A stretch of DNA of 7,753 nt, taken from an uncultured Clostridia bacterium. GTDB lineage: Bacteria; Bacillota; Clostridia; Oscillospirales; Ruminococcaceae. The notes beneath the pieces are model-generated. The model worked only from the letters and a program-made list of their open reading frames with translations, was not told the DNA's origin and made no database searches. Shown here piece after piece: positions 1 through 5,263 of the stretch. A program made the translations under genes and the position numbers. The first letter of the stretch is position 1, and every line of letters begins with the position of its first letter. The stretch covers positions 1 through 7,753 of the forward strand of contig CAMWVO010000074.1 of the NCBI GenBank assembly GCA_947177695.1, written 5' to 3'.

Positions 1-269
1 CTCTTTCCATTATGGGGGACGGTGTGTGCGAGCTGAACAATTTATGCACTCTGCCCGCCTACAGGCATAATAAAATCGGCGAAAAGCTTCTGCTGAACGC
101 ATTTGAACAGGCGAAAAAGCTGGGCTGCTCAAAGATGACATTATCGATTATTGAGGAAAACAAGCGTATGCGCAGGTGGTACGAAAATCACGGTTTTATA
201 CATACGGGTACGGAAAAGCTTGATTTTTTTCCGTTTACCTGCGGCTATATGGAGATAGAAATTTACTGA
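1..269 (+). CDS. GNAT-family N-acetyltransferase, C-terminal part (5' end outside window)
   Basis: The reading frame is open from base 3 and runs to TGA at 267-269. The ATG at 12 is probably internal, because the protein aligns as the second half of a GNAT domain. GNAT enzymes move an acetyl group from acetyl-CoA to an amine. Visible parts are the beta4 strand ELNNLCTLPAYR, followed by RHNKIGEKLL, which matches the acetyl-CoA pyrophosphate-binding loop (R/Q-x-x-G-x-G/A) with its last small residue replaced by E. Further on, NKRMRRWYENHGF matches the late GNAT motif (N-x-x-x-x-x-x-Y-E-x-x-G-F), and a tail of aromatic and beta-strand residues ends the protein. The substrate cannot be told from this fragment. 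A following gene starts 15 bases downstream, which suggests co-transcription. The family is clear; the specificity is unknown. Confidence 0.85.
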   Translation, partial: LSIMGDGVCELNNLCTLPAYRHNKIGEKLLLNAFEQAKKLGCSKMTLSIIEENKRMRRWYENHGFIHTGTEKLDFFPFTCGYMEIEIY

Positions 270-284
270 TACGGGGGTACTTTT

Positions 285-1442
285 ATGACGATACTTTATT
301 CTTCGGAAAATAAAATTTTCAGCTACGACGAAAGCGACAGGTCGCTGACGGAAATTCCCTGCGGCAGGATAACCAAATACAGGGAGACTGTCCGCGGGAT
401 ACAGCAGCGCAAGGAGTGGAAAACCACAGGCACGGGCGCGAATTTTATGGGTATGGCTTCTGCGGACATGATCGACGCGGACGCGCTTCCGGTGCAGATA
501 AGCGGTCTTGGGGTTTGCGGAGACGAGCTTGTCTACGGCGTAAATCTGGAAGCGGTGGGAAGTCTGTACCACCGAAGCTTTGACCCCTCCGATGACTGCG
601 AGGGTCTTGTGCGCGCTTCAAACGAGTTTGTTTTCGGCTCTTTCGACATAAAGGACGGCAAGCTTGCGGTGTGCATGGGAGCGTCCAATTTTCAGCATAT
701 CGCGGTCATGGATATGAACGGTCATTACGACGAGTACACCGACGGCGACACTACCGAGGAAAATCCCTGCTGGGCGGCAAAAAAGAACGGCGTTTATTTT
801 TCCACGGCGGGATACGCAAGAAATCAGAACGGAGTGATATCGGCGACAAGTCCCCGCTCTATCGCATACCTTGATCTGGACAAAAAGTCCATGTCGGAAA
901 TCGTTTCGGACGAGAGCTACGATTACCTCCACGTCCGTCAGGACACAAACGGCGATCTGTACTACATACGTCAGCCCTACGGCGGCGAAAAGCCTCAGGG
1001 GGGAATTACCTTTAAGGACATTATTCTGTTCCCCTACAGGCTGATAAAGGGCATATTCGGATTTCTGAATTTCTTTACTACTATTTTCGGGGGAGAGTCC
1101 CTCAAAACAGGCGGAGCGGCAAACGGCGCGAAATTCAAGCAGCGTTCCCAAAAGGAAATGATTATCGAGGGCAACGTTATCAACGCGGAAAAGCTGGACA
1201 AAATAAACGAAGCAAACGGCGACAAGCACGGCGGTATCATGCCTGCAAGCCGCGTGCTGATAAAGCGTACCGCGGACGGCAGCGAGGAGATCATCAAAAA
1301 AGGTGTGCTGGACTACATACTTGACGGTGACGGAAATGTTATTGTTTCAAACGGCAGACATCTTCTGCGTATCGACAGGGACGGAAATGAGACCCATATT
1401 GCAAAAGCTAAGCTGGCGGTAAATCTTAACATTGTAAAGTGA
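285..1442 (+). CDS. Uncharacterised protein, probably a beta-propeller-like repeat protein with an amphipathic insertion
   Basis: I do not recognise a named family in this 385-residue protein. It has no signal peptide at its N-terminus, so it should be cytoplasmic. The sequence has repeated short beta-strand units joined by Asp/Gly/Asn turns, for example KIFSYDES (10-17), DIKDGKLAVC (121-130), KNGVYFSTAG (167-176), TNGDLYYIRQ (221-230), DGNVIVSNG (349-357) and LLRIDRDGN (360-368). That pattern is typical of beta-propeller or TolB/NHL/YVTN-like folds. Between the repeats lies a strongly hydrophobic, aromatic stretch (about residues 242-269) with scattered charges, then a Gly/Ala/Lys-rich linker. 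It could be a membrane-surface helix or an inserted hairpin. The ATG at 285 is preceded by GGGGG at 273-277, an acceptable ribosome-binding site. It lies between two acetyltransferase genes. Coding status is convincing; function is unknown. Confidence 0.75.
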   Translation: MTILYSSENKIFSYDESDRSLTEIPCGRITKYRETVRGIQQRKEWKTTGTGANFMGMASADMIDADALPVQISGLGVCGDELVYGVNLEAVGSLYHRSFDPSDDCEGLVRASNEFVFGSFDIKDGKLAVCMGASNFQHIAVMDMNGHYDEYTDGDTTEENPCWAAKKNGVYFSTAGYARNQNGVISATSPRSIAYLDLDKKSMSEIVSDESYDYLHVRQDTNGDLYYIRQPYGGEKPQGGITFKDIILFPYRLIKGIFGFLNFFTTIFGGESLKTGGAANGAKFKQRSQKEMIIEGNVINAEKLDKINEANGDKHGGIMPASRVLIKRTADGSEEIIKKGVLDYILDGDGNVIVSNGRHLLRIDRDGNETHIAKAKLAVNLNIVK

Positions 1443-1452
1443 GGTATTTCTT

Positions 1453-2067
1453 ATGACCGAGAAAGAAAAAATGCTTGCGGGAAAAATCTACGACCCAAGC
1501 GACGAAACTCTTGCCGCTATGAGAGTGAACGCTCACAAGCTTTCCCAGCGTTACAACAACACCTTTGAGGACGAGGAACAGCTCCGCAAAGCCATTCTGG
1601 ACGAGCTTATCCCGAACAAGGGAAGCGTTTTTCTGCAGGGTCCCATATATTTCGATTACGGAGCTTTCACCACATTCGGCAACGGCTGCTATGCAAATTT
1701 TAATCTTACTGTGCTTGACACCTGTCCAGTTACTGTCGGGGACAACGTTTTCTTCGGTCCCAACTGCATGATCGCTACTCCCGTACACCCGTTCAGGTGG
1801 CAGGAGCGCAATATGAAACAAAAGCCCGACGGCACGCTTTACGACGACGAATACGGAAAGCCTATCACTATCGGCTCAAACTGCTGGATAGCAAGCAACG
1901 TTGTCATCACAGGCGGCGTGACCATAGGGGAGGGCTGCGTTATCGGCGCGGGAAGCGTTGTGACGCGGGATATTCCTCCGAATTCTCTTGCGGCGGGAAA
2001 TCCGTGCAGAGTAATTCGTGAGATTACCGAAAAGGATTCCATAAAATATAAAAGCGAGCTGTTTTGA
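1453..2067 (+). CDS. Sugar O-acetyltransferase of the maltose/galactoside acetyltransferase (Maa/LacA/NodL) family
   Basis: This is predicted to transfer acetyl from acetyl-CoA to a sugar hydroxyl in the cytoplasm. The 204 residues match the usual family length. The N-terminus MTEKEKMLAGKIYDP followed by an Arg/Asn/Tyr-rich helix is the Maa N-terminal domain. Hexapeptide repeats of a left-handed beta-helix follow (about residues 60-190), for example ITIGSNCWIASNVVITGG and VTIGEGCVIGAGSVVT. The catalytic histidine is H112 in TPVHP, equivalent to His115 of LacA. The end, AAGNPCRVIREI, is the conserved family C-terminus. GAGG at 1441-1444 overlaps the previous stop codon and lies 8 bases before the ATG. 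The acceptor sugar (maltose, glucose, galactoside or a cell-surface precursor) cannot be assigned, so I give no gene symbol. Confidence 0.93.
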   Translation: MTEKEKMLAGKIYDPSDETLAAMRVNAHKLSQRYNNTFEDEEQLRKAILDELIPNKGSVFLQGPIYFDYGAFTTFGNGCYANFNLTVLDTCPVTVGDNVFFGPNCMIATPVHPFRWQERNMKQKPDGTLYDDEYGKPITIGSNCWIASNVVITGGVTIGEGCVIGAGSVVTRDIPPNSLAAGNPCRVIREITEKDSIKYKSELF

Positions 2068-2316
2068 ATGGATAACAAAGAATTGTTATTGTCAAACATT
2101 GACAAGATACACACTACCGAAATGGGAGTTCAAAGGATCAGGAAAAATCTGAAATTGAATAATGACGACGCGGTAGAGTACTGCAAAAATAAAATTCTGG
2201 ACAAAAACTGCAATATCTGTAAGCAAGGCAAAAATTGGTACTGTGAAACCGACAATATAAGGATAACGGTTAATTCCTACAGCTTTACGATCATTACGGC
2301 TCACATAGTCAAGTAA
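2068..2316 (+). CDS. Small protein resembling DUF3781
   Basis: This encodes 82 residues. From memory it matches the small uncharacterised DUF3781 family: a helix with NIDKIHTTEMGVQRIRKNL (residues 10-28), a middle YCKNKILD, then GKNWYCETDNIRITVN and a closing beta strand FTIITAHIV. Four cysteines (residues 39, 48, 51 and 60) include a C-N-I-C pair. Metal binding is possible but unproven. It has no signal peptide or membrane segment. Its ATG directly abuts the upstream stop codon (TGAATG), so translation is probably coupled to the acetyltransferase gene. By hand count its GC is about 35%, clearly lower than its neighbours, with TTG, TTA, AAA and AGG codons prominent. That may mean separate acquisition. 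Function is unknown. Confidence 0.75.
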   Translation: MDNKELLLSNIDKIHTTEMGVQRIRKNLKLNNDDAVEYCKNKILDKNCNICKQGKNWYCETDNIRITVNSYSFTIITAHIVK

Positions 2317-2333
2317 TATCAATAAATATAAAA

Positions 2334-2340
2334 AGAAAGG
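2334..2340 (+). promoter_or_regulatory. Ribosome-binding site for the GTG-started topoisomerase B subunit
   Basis: AGAAAGG lies 10 bases before the GTG at 2351. No in-frame ATG occurs before the ATPase motifs, so this site supports GTG as the true start. The spacing is at the long end of the normal range. Confidence 0.65.
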
Positions 2341-2350
2341 CAGATCAGAA

Positions 2351-4339
2351 GTGTCGGCAAAAAAAGTAAAAAATTACGGAAATGAAAGCATTACCAAGCT
2401 GAAAGGCGCGGACAGGGTAAGAAAGCGTCCCGCGGTAATTTTCGGCTCGGACGGTATCGAGGGCTGCGAACATTCGGTTTTTGAGATAATCTCAAACTCA
2501 ATTGACGAAGCCCGCGACGGAAACGGCGACAGGATAATCGTCACCTATTATCAGGACAATTCCGTGGAGGTTGAGGACTTCGGGCGCGGCTGTCCCGTGG
2601 ACTACAACAACGCGGAGCAGTGCTATAACTGGGAGCTTGTCTACTGCGAACTGTACGCGGGCGGCAAGTATCAGAACAACGAGAGCGGCGACTATGAATA
2701 CTCCCTCGGTCTGAACGGTCTGGGCGCGTGCGCCACACAGTATTCCTCGGAATATACCGACGTTGAGATTTACCGTGACGGCTTCAAGTACAACCTGCAC
2801 TTTGAAAAGGGCGAGAATGTGGGAGGTCTGAAAAAGGAGGAAACCGCACGCAAGAAAACCGGTACGCGTACGAAATGGCGTCCCGACTTGGAGGTTTTCA
2901 CCGATATTTCCATCAGCCGCGAGTATTTTGAGGAAACTCTGAAAAAACAGGCTATCGTAAATCCGGGAATTTCCTTTGTGTTCCGCTGGCAGAATGAAGA
3001 GGGCAAATTCGAGGAAAACACCTACCTGTACGAGAACGGCATTTCCGACTATGTGGGAGAAATTCTCGGCGACGGCTATATAACTCCGCCACAGTTCTGG
3101 CAGTGCGAGCGAAAGGGTCGCGACCGTGACGACAAGCCCGAATACAAGGTAAAGCTGTCCTTCTCGCTGGCGTTTTCAAACAAGGTCGCGCAGATAGAAT
3201 ACTACCACAATTCCAGCTTTCTGGAGCATGGGGGAGTTCCCGACAAGGCGGTGCAGACCGCGTTTGTGTCCCAGATAGACGCTTACCTGAAAAACAACAA
3301 CAAGTATCAGAAAAGCGAGAGCAAGATAAAATTTGTGGACGTGCAGGACTGTCTGGTGCTTATTTCGTCGTCATTTTCCACGCTAACGTCCTATGAAAAC
3401 CAGACGAAAAAGGCAATTACCAACAAGTTCATTTATGAGGCTATGGTGGATTTCCTGAAGCACCAGTTAGAGGTGTACTTTATAGAAAATCCCGACGACG
3501 CGTTAAAAATCGCCGAGCAGGTCATACTCAACAAGAGAAGCCGCGAAAGCGCCGAGAAAACCAAGCAGAACCTTAAAAAGAAGCTTGCGGGAAATATCGA
3601 CCTTTCCAACATGGTGCAGAAATTTGTGGACTGCCGCACAAAGGACTTGTCCCGACGCGAAATTTACATCGTTGAGGGTGACTCAGCTCTGGGAGCGTGC
3701 AAAACGGCGCGCAATGCCGAGTTCCAGGCTATAATTCCTGTCCGCGGCAAAATTCTGAACTGCCTTAAGGCGGACTACAACAAGATATTCAAAAACGAGA
3801 TAATCACCGACATCATCAAGGTGCTGGGCTGCGGAGTAGAGGTCAAATCCAAGTCCAACAAGGAGCTGTCCACCTTTAACATTGAAAATCTCAAATGGAA
3901 CAAAATTATTATCGCAACCGATGCGGATTATGACGGCTTTCAGATACGGACGCTTATACTGACCATGCTGTACAGGCTCACCCCCACCCTTATCGAGGAG
4001 GGATACGTCTACATCGCCGAAACGCCGCTGTTTGAAATAAACACCAAGGACAAAACCTACTTTGCCTACAATGAAAAGGAAAAAAGCGAAATACTGGAAA
4101 TGATCGGCAATCAGAAATACAAGATCGACCGCTCCAAGGGACTGGGCGAAAACGAGCCTGAGATGATGTCGCTTACAACAATGAATCCCGACACCAGACG
4201 GCTGATAAAGGTAATGCCCACCGACGTGGAGGCTACGACGAATATGTTCGACCTGCTGCTGGGCGACAATTTGCAGGGGCGTAAGGACTACATTGCCCAG
4301 TATGGATATCAGTACCTTGAAATGGCGGATATCAGCTAA
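2351..4339 (+). CDS. parE: DNA topoisomerase IV (type IIA) subunit B, divergent clostridial form
   Basis: This is the ATPase/TOPRIM subunit of a type IIA topoisomerase, which with subunit A (gene at 5264) passes one DNA duplex through another using ATP. At 662 residues it is close to GyrB/ParE length. The GHKL ATPase is at the N-terminus. E45 in FEIISNSIDEA is the equivalent of catalytic Glu42 of E. coli GyrB, N49 is the Mg ligand, and D76 lies in VEDFGRG. YAGGKY (102-107) and GLNGLGA (120-126) form the ATP lid, and Q351-T352-K353 is the transducer QTK loop that senses gamma-phosphate. The TOPRIM domain has E442 (VEGDSA), the PVRGKILN segment (463-470) and D524/D526/D528 in DADYDG. SKGLGE (595-600) and MNPDTRR (611-617) complete the tail. 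Departures from the usual motifs are RPAVIFG for RPGMYIG, S48 for Asp, F77 for Asp, and EGDSALG for EGDSAGG. Metal and ATP residues are retained, so an active enzyme is expected. Gyrase B is the alternative; the partner subunit favours topoisomerase IV. Confidence 0.9.
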   Translation: MSAKKVKNYGNESITKLKGADRVRKRPAVIFGSDGIEGCEHSVFEIISNSIDEARDGNGDRIIVTYYQDNSVEVEDFGRGCPVDYNNAEQCYNWELVYCELYAGGKYQNNESGDYEYSLGLNGLGACATQYSSEYTDVEIYRDGFKYNLHFEKGENVGGLKKEETARKKTGTRTKWRPDLEVFTDISISREYFEETLKKQAIVNPGISFVFRWQNEEGKFEENTYLYENGISDYVGEILGDGYITPPQFWQCERKGRDRDDKPEYKVKLSFSLAFSNKVAQIEYYHNSSFLEHGGVPDKAVQTAFVSQIDAYLKNNNKYQKSESKIKFVDVQDCLVLISSSFSTLTSYENQTKKAITNKFIYEAMVDFLKHQLEVYFIENPDDALKIAEQVILNKRSRESAEKTKQNLKKKLAGNIDLSNMVQKFVDCRTKDLSRREIYIVEGDSALGACKTARNAEFQAIIPVRGKILNCLKADYNKIFKNEIITDIIKVLGCGVEVKSKSNKELSTFNIENLKWNKIIIATDADYDGFQIRTLILTMLYRLTPTLIEEGYVYIAETPLFEINTKDKTYFAYNEKEKSEILEMIGNQKYKIDRSKGLGENEPEMMSLTTMNPDTRRLIKVMPTDVEATTNMFDLLLGDNLQGRKDYIAQYGYQYLEMADIS

Positions 4340-4351
4340 AGGAGTTAAAGA

Positions 4352-4819
4352 ATGAACAATGAAAACACAAACTGGGGTCAGAGCGTTGCGGGTGTCGTTA
4401 TCAGGGACGGAAAAGTCCTGCTGGCGCGGCACACCTACGGCAAGGGCGCGGGAAAGCTTATCATTCCCGGCGGCTACACGAACGTGGGCGAGACCCCGCA
4501 GGACGCTTTAGTTCGCGAGTATCTGGAGGAAACGGGAGTTACCGTCGAACCGAAAAGCATTATTGGGATACGCTTTAACGCCCGCGAATGGTACGTTGTT
4601 TTCAGAGCGGAGTACGTTTCGGGGACTGCCGTTTCCGACCATGACGAAAACAGCGAGGTGCTTTGGCTGGACACTGACGAGGCTCTGACAAGAGAGGACG
4701 TTCCCGACCTGACTAAGAAAATGATAGAAAGCGCGGTCTCGGAGGGAGCGGGTCTGGTGTACACGGACTACCAATATTCCTCCGACACGCCGAACTATTT
4801 ATACAGTCTGAAACAATAA
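4352..4819 (+). CDS. NUDIX hydrolase
   Basis: This 155-residue protein is predicted to cleave a nucleoside diphosphate linked to another group X, using Mg or Mn, in the cytoplasm. The NUDIX box G-x5-E-x7-R-E-U-x-E-E-x-G-U is at residues 41-63: G41, E47, R55, E56, E59, E60, G62 and V63. The only deviation is Y57 at the hydrophobic U position. Ahead of it are the usual strands SVAGVVIRDGKVLLARH and the turn LIIPGGYTNVGE. The domain resembles the ADP-ribose/NADH pyrophosphatase-like branch, but substrate cannot be read from motifs. AAAGGAG at 4338-4344 overlaps the stop codon of the topoisomerase B gene and sits 7 bases before the ATG, so translation of the two genes is likely linked. Placement between two topoisomerase subunits is unexplained; nucleotide-pool cleaning is a guess only. 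Confidence 0.92.
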   Translation: MNNENTNWGQSVAGVVIRDGKVLLARHTYGKGAGKLIIPGGYTNVGETPQDALVREYLEETGVTVEPKSIIGIRFNAREWYVVFRAEYVSGTAVSDHDENSEVLWLDTDEALTREDVPDLTKKMIESAVSEGAGLVYTDYQYSSDTPNYLYSLKQ

Positions 4820-4832
4820 AAGGATAATTTTT

Positions 4833-5225
4833 ATGGAAATTATTAAGTACCCCGACGAGGAAAATTTTCTTGACGCGGTAAACTCCGACGAGCCGCTTCT
4901 TGTGCTGATATCCTTTGACGGAAGCCGACTGATAGCAAGTCAGATCGACGAAGCGGTGGAACATCATATTCTGCTGAAAAAAGCGGGATTTCCCGACACG
5001 GACACAGACAAGTACTTCCGTCTTGTGGTTGACAGTGACGGCGCGGACTGGACGTTTGTCTGTCCCGAAAATTACAGCAGTATTACCCGCAAGGATAAAA
5101 AAATCAAGGAATTTTTCAAGGACGGAATGAGGATAATTCCCGCCGCCTTAAAGCAGATAGGGTATGATGTGCCTATCGAAATTCCCAAGCGGTACAGTAG
5201 ACATTTTGATTTAATGGGGGACTAA
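4833..5225 (+). CDS. Uncharacterised 130-residue protein between the topoisomerase subunit genes
   Basis: I do not recognise this protein with confidence. It is 130 residues long, acidic in its first half and basic near the end, with no signal peptide, membrane helix or obvious catalytic motif. The pattern suggests a small alpha/beta fold: a strand LLVLISFDGS (22-31), a helix through IDEAVEHHILLKKAG (38-52), strands KYFRLVVDSDGADWTFV (60-76), a lysine-rich helix RKDKKIKEFFKDG (86-98), and a tail VPIEIPKRYSRHFDLMG. The ribosome-binding site AAAAGGA (4818-4824) overlaps the stop of the NUDIX gene, 8 bases before the ATG. Normal codon use and tight packing support a real gene. Its position between topB and topA suggests a link to that enzyme or simple co-expression. 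No function is assigned. Confidence 0.75.
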   Translation: MEIIKYPDEENFLDAVNSDEPLLVLISFDGSRLIASQIDEAVEHHILLKKAGFPDTDTDKYFRLVVDSDGADWTFVCPENYSSITRKDKKIKEFFKDGMRIIPAALKQIGYDVPIEIPKRYSRHFDLMGD

Positions 5226-5248
5226 TTTTAATCCCGTAAATTTTTGAT

Positions 5249-5255
5249 AAAGGAG
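5249..5255 (+). promoter_or_regulatory. Ribosome-binding site for the TTG-started topoisomerase A subunit
   Basis: AAAGGAG lies 8 bases before TTG at 5264, which is ideal spacing. The first in-frame ATG is codon 41 (the M of MPYAMSV) and would cut off the conserved N-terminal segment, so this strong site decides the TTG start. Confidence 0.8.
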
Positions 5256-5263
5256 CAATTACC

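Noticed and set aside
2290..2350. Possible internal promoter before the topoisomerase B gene
   Set aside because: The AT-rich gap holds -10-like strings (TAATAT, TAAATA), but no -35 match with acceptable spacing, so it was not called.
3683..4432. A 249-codon minus-strand open frame across the end of the topoisomerase B gene
   Set aside because: It spans two real sense genes and their junction and has no recognisable motif; it is a shadow frame.
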